Shown in pieces: positions 51,296-60,280 of a DNA stretch of 64,000 bases. Every line of letters starts with the position of its first letter. Within the stretch, counting starts at the first letter, position 1. Under the pieces are notes generated by a model that had not been told where the DNA came from, did not search any database, and was given only the letters and a program-made list of their open reading frames with translations. This DNA is from Bradyrhizobium iriomotense (GTDB lineage: Bacteria; Pseudomonadota; Alphaproteobacteria; Rhizobiales; Xanthobacteraceae). The stretch lies in assembly GCF_030160715.1 (NCBI RefSeq), contig NZ_BSOW01000025.1, forward strand, positions 87,754 to 151,753, given 5' to 3'. The translations under genes were made by a program, and so were the position numbers.

Positions 51296-51929
51296 CGCTG
51301 CTGTCGACCGCGTATTTTGCAACGCTGGACGCCGACGAATCGCAGCCGGGGCCAAAAGGGGGATAGGGATAGTAACCGATGCCCTCGCGGCTCATCCGCT
51401 GAGCAGCGTATTGGCACGCGGCCCAACATTCAACAAGCGTATCAGGATATACTTTGACCCAACGAAAGCCACCACGGACAGGTTCACTCCTATTGTATGT
51501 CTGTGCCATGTGAATGGCTTCCCTATAGTGGCGTGTCACGACAGGGGTTGAGCCAAATACGAAAACGAGCATTTCGCGGACGAGCGGCCTAGAAACTGGC
51601 GCGCGATAAATCAGCCACAACTTGGTATATTGAAGCTGACATACGTGGACGTCGACCCCGTCAATGGTGGCCCGGTATACCTCGGCACTGACGCGCTGCC
51701 ACTCACACGGCTTATTCTTGTTGGGCCGGAAGCCCGTGCTTCGAAGCCAATAGTGGCTCGGCATAACTGCTCCTCTCGCTAGCGGAAGTTGTCCAAGGTT
51801 GAGGTCGATCTGATCGCGATCCAGCACTTCTTCAAACTTGAAGCGCGAAAACTCGTTCTTGAACGTCTTCCAGTCCTGAAGGGGAACGCCCGGGTGGGCT
51901 GGGTCAAAAAAGTTCGGCGGAGTGCTCAT
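51219..51929 (-). CDS. hypothetical protein, coupled to upstream gene
   Basis: 236 residues, mixed alpha/beta with no signal peptide or membrane helix. Notable segments: HYWLRSTGFRPNKNKPCEWQRV, VHVCQLQYTKLWLIYRAP, LVFVFGSTPVVTRHY. I do not recognise a family. It starts with ATGA overlapping the stop of the 110-residue gene upstream, and AAAAAGGTGACCCC precedes the ATG. The last 25 codons run over a remnant of another gene, so the original C-terminus may be lost. Confidence 0.68.
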   Translation of the reverse strand: MSTPPNFFDPAHPGVPLQDWKTFKNEFSRFKFEEVLDRDQIDLNLGQLPLARGAVMPSHYWLRSTGFRPNKNKPCEWQRVSAEVYRATIDGVDVHVCQLQYTKLWLIYRAPVSRPLVREMLVFVFGSTPVVTRHYREAIHMAQTYNRSEPVRGGFRWVKVYPDTLVECWAACQYAAQRMSREGIGYYPYPPFGPGCDSSASSVAKYAVDSSAAQTAARSPSLGPATRRAATSATPR

Positions 51930-52258
51930 GGGGTCACCTTTTTACCTTTTTGATGTTGATGAAGCGGCAAAGGAGACTGCCCGCGGACGGGTTTCGCCCA
52001 GCCGCGAGTGACGGTGTCGCGGAAGCCGCCCGGCATCAGGCGGCGGGACTGGATCGGGATGAACTTCAGGTCCCGCATGATCGCCGCCAGCCGGCGCGCG
52101 TTGCTGGTCGTGCGGCGCGCTCCTACGAGGTCGAGGAGTGCAGCGCTGCTTACGGCCTCCACGCCGGCGAGGGCGTTGGCGATGATCTTCCGCCAGGGAT
52201 CGGCGGGCGGGGCATCGAGCTGTTCGCCTGATTGGCGCACTCTTTCAATGAAGGACAT
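51926..52258 (-). CDS. hypothetical protein, possible DNA-binding
   Basis: 110 residues. It has a helical N-terminal half (MSFIERVRQSGEQLDAPPAD, WRKIIANALAGVEAVSSAALLDLVG) and then ARRTTSNARRLAAIMRDLKFIPIQSRRL, which looks like a winged-helix with a basic recognition part. GGGAGGTACTC precedes ATG 52258. It is downstream of the ATTGACC repeat cluster, so it may be regulated from there. Similar small genes are common beside replication genes of rhizobial islands. Confidence 0.68.
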   Translation of the reverse strand: MSFIERVRQSGEQLDAPPADPWRKIIANALAGVEAVSSAALLDLVGARRTTSNARRLAAIMRDLKFIPIQSRRLMPGGFRDTVTRGWAKPVRGQSPLPLHQHQKGKKVTP

Positions 52259-52424
52259 GAGTACCTCCCGGGGATGAGAAGCCTGCGCTGGTCGATCCGT
52301 GACGCTTCGGGCGGCTAATGAACTCGACAGGCTCGGCAAGGGCGTAGCCAAGAACGTCAGCGGACGACCTTGCGATGGCGATCGGCACGAGATGTGCCCA
52401 ATGCAGGTGGTGAGGGCGGCAGGC

Positions 52425-52458
52425 GGTCAATCGCCCCCCTAAAGGGGGGCGATTGACC
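52425..52458. repeat. perfect 34-bp palindrome
   Basis: GGTCAATCGCCCCCCT (52425-52440), AA, AGGGGGGCGATTGACC (52443-52458): two perfect 16-bp arms with a 2-nt loop, in the gap between the helicase stop and the next gene's start. Confidence 0.85.
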
Positions 52459-52480
52459 ACCACCACTGCCGCGGGGAATT

Positions 52481-52515
52481 GGTCAATCAATTGACCGGGA
52501 ATTGACCAATTGACC
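52481..52515. repeat. ATTGACC iteron-like cluster
   Basis: GGTCAAT 52481-52487, ATTGACC 52490-52496, 52501-52507 and 52509-52515; two more heptamers form the ends of the palindrome at 52425-52458. The array could be an island replication origin or an operator. Confidence 0.7.
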
Positions 52516-52521
52516 ACTGGG

Positions 52522-54426
52522 CTAGGCGGCGACTTCGGGGTCGGCTGCATTGACGTCTCCGTTAGTAGTGAGTGAAGGATTGACCTGAAGCCCCTTCAAC
52601 CTCCGAAACCGACCTCCATCGATCTCGAGGGTTTGCACAGCGTTATCGTTCTTCAGCTGCTTGATTATGGCTTTGACCACGACTTCGAGATCGGCAGGCG
52701 ACCATTGCATTGGCGCAATGGCATGTCGCGCAGCTTCCATGGCGTCGGGAAGGAGTGCGCGCTCATTCTCGGCACCGCTGGCGACAGGACTGTAGGGGTA
52801 GTGCTGACCATCGATTGCCTTGCCGCGCTTGACCAAATCCAGAATGGCCGCCCGGATCTTTGCTTCGTTGGTCGGCCCGGTCCCCGATGTCTGGAGGGGC
52901 AAGTTCACCCGGACGACAGCTTGGACGTTGTCTCCAAATGGGTACGTTGGCGGCTCTGCGTTCGGCAGCTCCACGCTGTGCAGTTGGTAAAAGGGCGGCT
53001 CGCTGCCGCGGGGAGCAAGGTTGGATTTCGCGTCCACCAACTTGAGGTACTTGAAGCGCTCAGAATGCGGTACGCCAAGCTTCAGCGCCTCGTCGGCCGA
53101 TAGCGTCACGGGCATGATCGCTCGACGCGCCAGGTTCACGATCGCCGCCGCACCACTGATCGCCTCGGCGCTCCCGGCCTCACCACCTTTCCGGTTGTGG
53201 TGCACGATGAGCATCGCGCAGTCAAATTCGGCCGCGAGGCCCTTCAACGCGCGCATGACGAGCGACATGCCTGCGTTGTCGTTCATGTTGCCGCTACCGC
53301 ACAAGGCAACAAGGGGATCGAGTACGACGACATCTGGTGAAAATGTCTGGAGCGCTTCCCGCAGCTTGGTGAAGCCCGCCTCGTCAAGTTCGGAGTGCCC
53401 CTTCAGGTTCGTGCGCAGCAGCGAGAGACGTTGGACACAGGGGTTATCGGCGCCGGCGACGAAGAGGCGGCCCAATTCGTGTTCGGTGATCCCGTGGGCC
53501 ATGCAAAATGCCCATACCCGACGCTTGATCTCTTCGCCGCTATCCTCGGCGTTGATCAGGAGCACTTTCAGGTCGCCGCCGCGGATTTTTTCTTCCAGGA
53601 GTTCCTTGCCGGTGGTGATCGACACCGCCATGCCAATAGCAAGGGACGACTTGCCAACCCCGCCAGGCGACCCCAAAACGGTGATCTCACCGCGGACCAG
53701 GTCGTAACCGTACAAGGTGCGACGGTGCCGAATGTTCGAGAACGTCACCCTCAGGTCTGCTGGCGACCACGTCGTGGTACCCGGCGCCGCTATGAAGTCG
53801 ACGTGCCCGGACCACCCGTGCTTCTTGGCGAGGTCGAACACTGTTGCAATTGTTATTGGAACATCCCGATCAAAAGCCTCCTTCTTGTACCGGTTCCATC
53901 GTCGCCGATTTTCTTCTCGGTCGTACCCAGGCGCATTACGGGAGATGTCGTCCAGCACCGTCCAGAGGTCTGCCTCGCTCGCCGGGAAAATCGCTGCCTC
54001 TCTAGCAAAACCACGCGCAACGCGAACCCAATCGTGCTCGGTCGCGAGCGCCGCTGGAGGGATTATGCGCGCTGCCGATCGGATTTCTTCGACATCGGCT
54101 TCGAGCCCATCTGAAAGGCGATCACGGGCGTACTTAAAAATCTCTTGGACGGCTGGGTCACACACCGTGGTGGGTGTGATTGTGTCTTCGGGTCGAACTG
54201 CGAAATCTTCGCGGGCGATGTGGGGAGACTTCGCAAGCGATATCGATGTTGTCGGCGAGACCGTCGGGGAGTACTGAGGCAAGTGGGGCTGGATCGCCGC
54301 CGATCCTCCGAGCGCCGTCGTAAGTTCGTGGACTGAATAGCGCCGGGGTGCACCCTCGCGCGGTTCTAAGCTGACTAACCGAGGATTATTCGGGTCCTTG
54401 AGGTGCAGCGTACCGGGAAGGCGCAT
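52522..54426 (-). CDS. RepA-like hexameric helicase (AAA_25 type)
   Basis: 634 residues. Starts MRLPGTLHLKDPNNPRLVSL, a segment that normally belongs to the end of a RepB-like primase domain. The ATPase core has Walker A GSPGGVGKSSLA and Walker B VVVLDPLVALCG, with MLIVHHNRKGGEAGSAEAISG, typical of RSF1010 RepA-like helicases. The C-terminal 100 residues include a winged-helix-like region. Its ATG overlaps the primase stop in TAATG. Probably replicates the excised island together with the primase. Confidence 0.87.
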   Translation of the reverse strand: MRLPGTLHLKDPNNPRLVSLEPREGAPRRYSVHELTTALGGSAAIQPHLPQYSPTVSPTTSISLAKSPHIAREDFAVRPEDTITPTTVCDPAVQEIFKYARDRLSDGLEADVEEIRSAARIIPPAALATEHDWVRVARGFAREAAIFPASEADLWTVLDDISRNAPGYDREENRRRWNRYKKEAFDRDVPITIATVFDLAKKHGWSGHVDFIAAPGTTTWSPADLRVTFSNIRHRRTLYGYDLVRGEITVLGSPGGVGKSSLAIGMAVSITTGKELLEEKIRGGDLKVLLINAEDSGEEIKRRVWAFCMAHGITEHELGRLFVAGADNPCVQRLSLLRTNLKGHSELDEAGFTKLREALQTFSPDVVVLDPLVALCGSGNMNDNAGMSLVMRALKGLAAEFDCAMLIVHHNRKGGEAGSAEAISGAAAIVNLARRAIMPVTLSADEALKLGVPHSERFKYLKLVDAKSNLAPRGSEPPFYQLHSVELPNAEPPTYPFGDNVQAVVRVNLPLQTSGTGPTNEAKIRAAILDLVKRGKAIDGQHYPYSPVASGAENERALLPDAMEAARHAIAPMQWSPADLEVVVKAIIKQLKNDNAVQTLEIDGGRFRRLKGLQVNPSLTTNGDVNAADPEVAA

Positions 54427-54911
54427 TACGCGGGCAGGTCGTTGATGGACTTGTCGGTCCCCAACTTGTCAATGAGGTACTTCTGGATGTCGGAGAATTC
54501 ATCGAGCGGAAGGCTCGTCAGGAAGTAGTAGTGCTTGCCTCGCCCGGTCCAAACGACGACGCTAGGGCTAAGTCCAGAAGCAGAGAGGACCTCCTCGCAC
54601 CGCCGCACTTGCTCGGGGCCATCTGCATCAACAAACAGCGATCTCACTCGCGTGATGTTCTTTGTGCGCCGGCCCTCACCGTCGGTCTTGTTGATGGTGA
54701 CGAACACGCCGGTCTGGCGCTGCTCGTTATTCAAGAACTCGACCTTGCGCCACGCCTCCTCCAAGCTGCCGTGAAAGGTTTCGGCACCCCCCTTGCTAGT
54801 GTCACCAATGAACTGGAACGTGAATTTCTCCGCCGCAGGATCGAGCAGCGTGAGAAATTCACGCGCCATCTGCCTATTGTGCGCGATCGGGGCAGTCACA
54901 GCGGCGCTCAT
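54426..54911 (-). CDS. RepB-like DNA primase domain protein
   Basis: 161 residues from ATG 54911: MSAAVTAPIAHNRQMAREFL, FQFIGDTSKGG, GVFVTINKTDGEGRRTKNITRVRSLFVDADGP (acidic catalytic Asp-x-Asp), and VVWTGRGKHYYFL. This is the archaeo-eukaryotic primase fold seen in plasmid RepB proteins. It ends SINDLPA-stop exactly where the homologous fused proteins go on to MRLPGTLHLK, so a one-base deletion appears to have split the two. The start overlaps the upstream HTH gene by 4 bp. Confidence 0.83.
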   Translation of the reverse strand: MSAAVTAPIAHNRQMAREFLTLLDPAAEKFTFQFIGDTSKGGAETFHGSLEEAWRKVEFLNNEQRQTGVFVTINKTDGEGRRTKNITRVRSLFVDADGPEQVRRCEEVLSASGLSPSVVVWTGRGKHYYFLTSLPLDEFSDIQKYLIDKLGTDKSINDLPA

Positions 54912-55198
54912 AGCTTGCTCGGATCGGAGGCATCGCAAAGCGAAGCAGTCTTTGACGCGACGATTGCGGCGTGCCGTGCCCCCTCCGAGGTCGAACGCAT
55001 GCGCGGGCCAAGCTTCGACGCGACCCACTGATCAAGATCGGCGGGATCGTAAAGAGGGACGCGGTTCATGCGCCGGAACGGAGGCCCGCCGCCAACTACC
55101 GCCAGCTTGGCGAGGGTGCTGGGGGCGTATTCCAGTCCGAATTTTTCGCGCAAATAGGCCGAAGCCACTTTCCGCCTAAGAAACTTTATAGCGTCCAT
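54908..55198 (-). CDS. AlpA/excisionase-like helix-turn-helix protein
   Basis: 96 residues. KFLRRKVASAYLREKFGLEYAPSTLAKLAVVGGGPPFRRMNRVPLYDPADLDQWV is a MerR/Xis-type winged helix with the wing sequence GGPPFRR..RVPLY. Such proteins direct excision or regulate integrase in mobile islands. AAAGGTGACACC precedes ATG 55198. It is the first gene of a minus-strand operon (HTH, primase, helicase) with ATGA overlap to the primase. Confidence 0.85.
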   Translation of the reverse strand: MDAIKFLRRKVASAYLREKFGLEYAPSTLAKLAVVGGGPPFRRMNRVPLYDPADLDQWVASKLGPRMRSTSEGARHAAIVASKTASLCDASDPSKL

Positions 55199-55278
55199 GG
55201 TGTCACCTTTCAGAAATTCCCCGCGATTGCGGGTAAGGTTGACACCGAGTGAACGGCGGAAGTCTTAAGGCAGGGCTA

Positions 55279-56601
55279 TTAAAGCGTTAATACTTTCCAC
55301 ACATTTCTCGGGCCGCCCGGAGTGCACTCAATCGCTTCCATCACCGGCGCGTTAGCGGGGCGCGACGCCGCTGAGGTCGTGTTGCCGTCCAACGCTGCGG
55401 CTATTCGAGCCGAAACTTCGTTCGCCGCGGCCACGAGTGCACTGTCGGGGACGTGAGCGTACCTGGCTGTGACGCCGGGTACGCGATGTCCGAGAAGTCC
55501 TGCTATCGTCAGCTCGGAGAAGCCCATCTCAGCAGCGGTCGCGGCGAAAGAATGTCGGAGCACGTGGACCGTAATCCCCACCAGTCCAGCACGCTTGCAG
55601 ATGCGCTTGAGTATTTTTGGCAGGCCGATGAAGTGCCCGTTTCCATGCGATGCCGGGAAAACCCATGGAAACGCACTGCTCTCCGACTGGATTTCGATTG
55701 AGCGAAGCGCGGCGTCTCCCATAGGGCGAAGTTGCGCTCCGCTCTTGCTATCGGCCAGTCGGAGGCAGTGCATTCGGTAATCGACGGCCGTTTTAATAAG
55801 GCTCAGACACTCAGTGCGGCGAAGCCCCGACAACAGCAGCAGACGGATCGCGGCGACGCCGGTCTTGCTCTCGCCTGCTGCCTCTGCCGTACGGACAGCC
55901 TGCCCGAGCTTGGCAATCTCTTCGATGTTCAGGAAGCGCTGCTGCTTGCCGTCCGGGGGACGGCGCACGTCTTTCGCCGGGTTTTCTTTGATGATCTTCA
56001 GCGTCTTGCGCGCGTATTCAAGAATTGTGACCAGCATACCGAGAGTGCGCCCAGCTACACCGCGGCCCCCAGACGCGACGCCCCCACGTCCCTTGGGCTT
56101 TCTAGGTTTGGCCGTCTTGCCAGCGATGATGTCCGACTTCATCCGCTCCACGTCGGCAGTGGTCAAGGTGCGCACGGTTAGATGGCCGATGAGCGGTTTG
56201 ACGTGCGTCTCTATCCGGCTTCGATCCGCCGCGAGGGTGGATGCCTTGATGCGCCCCCTTGCCTGTTCAAGGTAAAGATCACACAGTTGTGAAAGCGAAA
56301 TTGCTGCGCGTAGTGTTCGCCGTTGCGCGGAAGGATCGCCGCCGCCGGCAACCTCTCGCAGCCGATCACCGGCCAGGCGGCGCGCCTCATCGGGCGTAAG
56401 CGTCGCGACGCTGGCGATCTTTAGCCGCCGCGTACGTCCTTCAGCATTCCGATATTGGATGAGATAGCAGGCAGCCCCACTGCCCTTCATCCGGACACCA
56501 AACCCTTTAAGAGCGCCATCGCCGGCGTCCCACGCGAATATGTCTTTTCCCGTGGGGTCTGGTCGAAGAGCATCGATGACGCGTTTGGTGAGCTTGGGCA
56601 T
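55279..56601 (-). CDS. tyrosine recombinase / integrase of the island
   Basis: 440 residues. An N-terminal DUF4102-type arm-binding domain (MPKLTKRVIDALRPDPTGKD), a SAM-like core-binding domain (about 105-200), and the catalytic domain with Arg in LLSGLRRTE, H-x-x-R in HVLRHSFAA, GHR in LLGHRVPGV and the nucleophile in ARYAHV. All catalytic residues are present, so the enzyme looks active. Its start is 190 bp from the right att repeat, matching its role in integration at tRNA-Gly. Confidence 0.95.
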   Translation of the reverse strand: MPKLTKRVIDALRPDPTGKDIFAWDAGDGALKGFGVRMKGSGAACYLIQYRNAEGRTRRLKIASVATLTPDEARRLAGDRLREVAGGGDPSAQRRTLRAAISLSQLCDLYLEQARGRIKASTLAADRSRIETHVKPLIGHLTVRTLTTADVERMKSDIIAGKTAKPRKPKGRGGVASGGRGVAGRTLGMLVTILEYARKTLKIIKENPAKDVRRPPDGKQQRFLNIEEIAKLGQAVRTAEAAGESKTGVAAIRLLLLSGLRRTECLSLIKTAVDYRMHCLRLADSKSGAQLRPMGDAALRSIEIQSESSAFPWVFPASHGNGHFIGLPKILKRICKRAGLVGITVHVLRHSFAATAAEMGFSELTIAGLLGHRVPGVTARYAHVPDSALVAAANEVSARIAAALDGNTTSAASRPANAPVMEAIECTPGGPRNVWKVLTL

Positions 56602-56792
56602 AGTGGTCTCCTAGGCCACTGACCCGTCGGGGCGCCTCGAACGCGGGGAAGCCGGGGGGAAGTGTCGGGAAGCAAACGGGGGTAAACTTGGTCTGAGTCG
56701 CGTAACGGACGGAAATCGAAAAAGCTATGTGCTATCAATAAGAAGCAACTGACGGTAATGGCGGGAAAGCATGGGAAATGCATCGACCTTAG

Positions 56793-56840
56793 CCTTGCCA
56801 AGGTCGGGGTCGAGGGTTCGAGCCCCTTCGCCCGCTCCAA
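56793..56840. repeat. attR: right 48-bp direct repeat
   Basis: Second copy of the tRNA-Gly 3' part, identical to 36212-36259. Only the 3' part is present, so it is not a functional tRNA. It marks the right end of the island; chromosome resumes at about 56841. Confidence 0.93.
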
Positions 56841-56916
56841 TTTCTCCCAGCGTCAAGCCTGATAGGACCGGTTCGCCTTTGGGCGGCTCCGTCCGGGACG
56901 TACGTTGGACGCGGGA

Positions 56917-57903
56917 ATGACAATTCTGGTCACCGGTAGCGCAGGCCATCTCGGAGAAGCCATTCTCCGGACCTTGCGGGGGCTTGACTGGCCTTTGCAT
57001 GGGGTTGATTTGCAGAAACCGGAGTTCACCGACCAGGTGGGCTCGATCGTCGATCCCACCTTCGTGCGGGCCGCGATGGGCGGCGTCACGGCCGTCATCC
57101 ATACCGCCACCCTGCACAAGCCGCATGTTGCCACGCATTCCAGGCAGGACTTCATCGACACCAACATCACCGGCACGCTCAACCTGCTCGAGGCGGCGGT
57201 TGCCGCCGGCGTGAAGAGCTTCGTCTTCACCAGCACCACCAGCGCGTTCGGCTCGCAGCTCCGGCCGGAGGCGGGGAGCGCCGCGGTCTGGGTCACCGAG
57301 GATCTGCCGTCGGTGCCGAAGAACATCTATGGCACCTCCAAGCTGATGGCCGAAAATCTCTGCGAGCTGTTCTTTCGCGAGCGCGGGCTTCCCGTCATCG
57401 TCCTGCGCACCTCCCGCTTCTTTCCGGAGGAGGACGACGATGCGGTGGCGCGGGCGAGCTATGGGACCGAGAACGCGCAGGCCAACGAGCTGCTTTATCG
57501 CCGGCTGGATATAGCGGACGCGGTGAGCGCGCATCTGCTCGCCGTCGAGCGCGCGCCTCACATCGGCTTTGCGCGCTACATCGTGTCGGCGACGAGCCCG
57601 TTCACGCAAAGCCACCTCAAAGCCCTGGCGGAGGATGCGGCAAGCGTTGTGCGCACGCTCTATCCCGATTGCGCAGAACTCTATGCGGCGCGGGGCTGGC
57701 GCCTGTTTTCGACCATCGACCGCGTCTACGTCAACGATCGCGCGCGCCGCGAATTGGGTTGGCGGCCCGCATTCGACTTTGCCCATGTGCTGAGCAGCCT
57801 GCGCGGAGCAAGCGACTTTCGTAGCACGCTGGCACGTCAAGTCGGCTCAAAAGGTTATCATGACACGGTCTTCGACAGTGGGCCTTATCCCGTAGTCTCA
57901 TAA
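56917..57903 (+). CDS. NAD-dependent epimerase/dehydratase family protein
   Basis: 328-residue extended SDR. NAD motif TGSAGHLGEAIL (7-18), TNITGTLNLLEAA, and the catalytic Tyr-Lys pair in YGTSKLMAE. The C-terminal part (VNDRARRELGWRPAFDF) is typical of sugar-nucleotide epimerase relatives. ATG 56917 is chosen over a TTG at 56905. It is the first chromosomal gene after the island. Substrate not predictable. Confidence 0.9.
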   Translation: MTILVTGSAGHLGEAILRTLRGLDWPLHGVDLQKPEFTDQVGSIVDPTFVRAAMGGVTAVIHTATLHKPHVATHSRQDFIDTNITGTLNLLEAAVAAGVKSFVFTSTTSAFGSQLRPEAGSAAVWVTEDLPSVPKNIYGTSKLMAENLCELFFRERGLPVIVLRTSRFFPEEDDDAVARASYGTENAQANELLYRRLDIADAVSAHLLAVERAPHIGFARYIVSATSPFTQSHLKALAEDAASVVRTLYPDCAELYAARGWRLFSTIDRVYVNDRARRELGWRPAFDFAHVLSSLRGASDFRSTLARQVGSKGYHDTVFDSGPYPVVS

Positions 57904-58182
57904 TTCTCATCGCGTGCACGCAGCGCATCTGCCTGCGAAATAGTCGCTCGCCCATGTTTTCGCGTTGCAGCGAGAACGTGCGCATCGGCGAGGCACGCAT
58001 GCGGAGAAGTTCTCTCTCAATTTTTATTGAGGCTCACCCATGCGCGCGCCGCACGCTTCTCACTGCTTGCAGATGTGCTAACCTTTTCGCGTCTGCCTCT
58101 GTCGACAGACTCCGAACTTCGCCTCTCGAATAGCAAAACAATAACGGTGTGGCCGCCACGGCCGCCTTAGGGGAGTGACGCG

Positions 58183-59460
58183 ATGAAAACCGTATTCCAT
58201 CGATCCATCTTTGCGTTTGCGGCGGTTGCCCTGCTCGCGGGGACAAGCGTCGTGAATGCGCAGCAGCAACAGGACAAGAACCGGGCGCTGAAGAAATACG
58301 AGTCCGGCACCAAGGAGTTTTGGACGCATCCGCCGGATGACTGGTTCTTGGGGGATGAGACCGAGGCGCAGAAGGGTCTAGCGCCGCCATCGGGGCCGCC
58401 GACCGGCGCATCCGAAGCCGAGCTCGCCAACATCGTGAAGAAGATCAAGCTTCCGGCAGGCTTCAAGATCGAGGTCTGGGCGCCCGGCGTTCTCGCCGCT
58501 CGGCAGATGGCCTGGGGCGACAAGGGCACGCTGTTCGTCGGCTCGTTCGGCCTCGGCAACGTCTATGCGATCAAGGACAATGGCGGCAAGCGCGAGGTCA
58601 AGACCGTCCTCAAGGGTCTGAACATGCCGACCGGCCTCACCTTCAAGGACGGCGCGCTCTATGTCATCGCCGTCGACAAGCTGATCCGCTACGACAACGC
58701 CGAAGCCAATCTCGACAATCTCGGCCAGGGCAAGGTCGTCTATGACGACATGCCGTCCTATGCCGCGCATGGCTGGAAGTACATCGCGACCGACAAGGAT
58801 GGCTGGTTCTTCCTGCCGTTCGGACCGCCCTTCAACGTCGGCATTCCGCCGACCAGCGTCTCGCAGATCCGGCGCGTCGATCCCAAGACCGGCAACGCCG
58901 AAGTCTGGGCGCTCGGCGTCCGCAACTCGGTCGGCGGCGACGTCGATCCGCGCAGCGGCAAATACTGGTTCACCGAGAACGCGCGTGACTGGGTCAGCGA
59001 CGATCTGCCCAGCGACAAGCTGAACATGATCTCCAAGATCGGCGAGCACTTCGGCTATCCCTATTGCCACCAGGGCGATCTGCCGGACCCGAAATTCGCG
59101 ATGGGTCACAAGTGCTCGGAGTTCACGCCGCCCGTGCTGAATCTCGGCGCGCACGTCGCTCCGCTCGGCATGAAGTTCTATACTGGCGACCAGTTCCCCG
59201 CCGAGTACAAGAACAACATCCTGATCGCCGAGCACGGCTCCTGGAACAGGCACAAGTACCAGGGCGCGCGCATCGTGCGCGTGATCGTCGGACCCGACGG
59301 CAAGAACCCCAAGCAGGAGGTGTTCGCCTCCGGCTGGCTCGAAGGCGACCAGGGCTATCTCGGCCGTCCCAACGACATCGTCCTCGCCAAGGATGGCTCG
59401 ATCCTCGTTGCCGACGACTGGGCCGGCGCGATCTACCGCATCAGCTACAGCAAGAAGTAG
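58183..59460 (+). CDS. PQQ-dependent sugar dehydrogenase (sorbosone dehydrogenase-like)
   Basis: 425-residue periplasmic protein with a signal peptide (MKTVFHRSIFAFAAVALLAG..., cut near VNAQQ) and a six-bladed beta-propeller of the soluble glucose/L-sorbosone dehydrogenase family. Segments MPTGLTFKDGALYV, WALGVRNSVGGDVDP, FTENARDWVSDDLP and LNLGAHVAPLGM match that family. GGGGAGTGACGCG precedes the ATG. A di-haem cytochrome c gene follows and is a likely electron acceptor. Confidence 0.9.
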   Translation: MKTVFHRSIFAFAAVALLAGTSVVNAQQQQDKNRALKKYESGTKEFWTHPPDDWFLGDETEAQKGLAPPSGPPTGASEAELANIVKKIKLPAGFKIEVWAPGVLAARQMAWGDKGTLFVGSFGLGNVYAIKDNGGKREVKTVLKGLNMPTGLTFKDGALYVIAVDKLIRYDNAEANLDNLGQGKVVYDDMPSYAAHGWKYIATDKDGWFFLPFGPPFNVGIPPTSVSQIRRVDPKTGNAEVWALGVRNSVGGDVDPRSGKYWFTENARDWVSDDLPSDKLNMISKIGEHFGYPYCHQGDLPDPKFAMGHKCSEFTPPVLNLGAHVAPLGMKFYTGDQFPAEYKNNILIAEHGSWNRHKYQGARIVRVIVGPDGKNPKQEVFASGWLEGDQGYLGRPNDIVLAKDGSILVADDWAGAIYRISYSKK

Positions 59461-59475
59461 CGCGGTGTGAGACTG

Positions 59476-59515
59476 GAGGCTGCGGTTGCCGTCAAGGCGG
59501 CCGCAGCCTCTCTCG
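59476..59515 (+). terminator. hairpin after the sugar dehydrogenase gene
   Basis: GAGGCTGCGG (59476-59485) pairs with CCGCAGCCTC (59501-59510), followed by TCTC only. Possibly an attenuator between the dehydrogenase and the cytochrome gene. Confidence 0.5.
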
Positions 59516-59548
59516 CGAGATGCGAGACCGACGGAACGGAACGCGTTC

Positions 59549-59635
59549 GTCATGCCCGGACTTGATCCGGGCATCCATCCCAACGAGAAACTTTTGCAAT
59601 GCACGATGGATTGCCGGGTCAAGCCCGGCAATGAC
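59549..59635. repeat. dispersed inverted repeats (GCCCGGACTTGATCCGGGC family)
   Basis: ATGCCCGGACTTGATCCGGG and then TTGCCGGGTCAAGCCCGGCA, two hairpins in mirrored order, located between the dehydrogenase and cytochrome genes. Confidence 0.65.
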
Positions 59636-59651
59636 AGTCGGAGAAAACGAT

Positions 59652-60221
59652 ATGCGCGTTGTTTCGTTCGCAATGTTGTCGGCTGTTCTAGTCACGTCAT
59701 TCGCACACGCTGCCGACGTCAAGGAGAAGGCCGCGGTCTGCGCCGGCTGTCACGGCGACAACGGCATCTCGCAGACCGAGAACATCCCCTCGCTTGCCGG
59801 TCAGCCGGATCAGTTCTTGCAGTGGCAGCTCGTGTTCTTCCGCGCCGGCTCGCGCAAGAACGAGCAGATGCAGCCGATCGTGGAAGAGATCACCAACGAG
59901 GATATCCGCAGTCTCGGCGCCTATTTTTCGCAGCTGACGCCGCCGAAGGGCCCCGAAGACAAGGATCCCGACCTGTCGAAGAAGGGCAAGGAAGCCGCCA
60001 CCGGGCGTCGCTGCGCCTCATGCCACACCGACAGCTATGCCGGCACCAAGGCCGTCGCGCGCCTTGCCGGCCAGCGCGAGGAATATCTGGTGAAGGCTCT
60101 GCACGACTACAAAGCGGGCCTGCGCGTCGGCGGCGGCGTCGCCGCCATGGCCGACATCGCCTATTCGCTCAGCGAGGAGGAAATCACCGCGCTCGCGCAT
60201 TATCTCGCGCATTTGCAGTAG
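59652..60221 (+). CDS. di-haem c-type cytochrome (c4-like)
   Basis: 189 residues with a signal peptide (MRVVSFAMLSAVLVTSFAHA) and two haem-binding sites, CAGCH (about residue 31) and CASCH (about 130), in two similar halves: the cytochrome c4 layout. It probably accepts electrons from the PQQ dehydrogenase upstream. The ATG at 59652 gives the signal peptide. Confidence 0.93.
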   Translation: MRVVSFAMLSAVLVTSFAHAADVKEKAAVCAGCHGDNGISQTENIPSLAGQPDQFLQWQLVFFRAGSRKNEQMQPIVEEITNEDIRSLGAYFSQLTPPKGPEDKDPDLSKKGKEAATGRRCASCHTDSYAGTKAVARLAGQREEYLVKALHDYKAGLRVGGGVAAMADIAYSLSEEEITALAHYLAHLQ

Positions 60222-60280
60222 CGGGAAGTGTAAGCAGCAAACTCCGTCGTCGTTCCGGACGCGAGCGCCAAAAACTCCGC

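Larger units (their letters stand above)
36260..56792. mobile_element. tRNA-Gly integrated genomic island, about 20.6 kb
   Basis: Bounded by the 48-bp att repeats, with a tyrosine recombinase (55279-56601) beside the right repeat, an excisionase-like HTH protein, and primase and RepA-like helicase genes. The dispersed chromosomal repeats seen on both sides are absent inside. Cargo includes nuclease, methyltransferase, ATPase and kinase genes and several decayed genes. No conjugation genes or insertion sequences are seen, so transfer would need help. Confidence 0.92.

Noticed and set aside
56780..56840. A second tRNA-Gly gene
   Set aside because: Only the part from the anticodon loop to CCA is present; no acceptor 5' strand or D-arm, so it is the att repeat.
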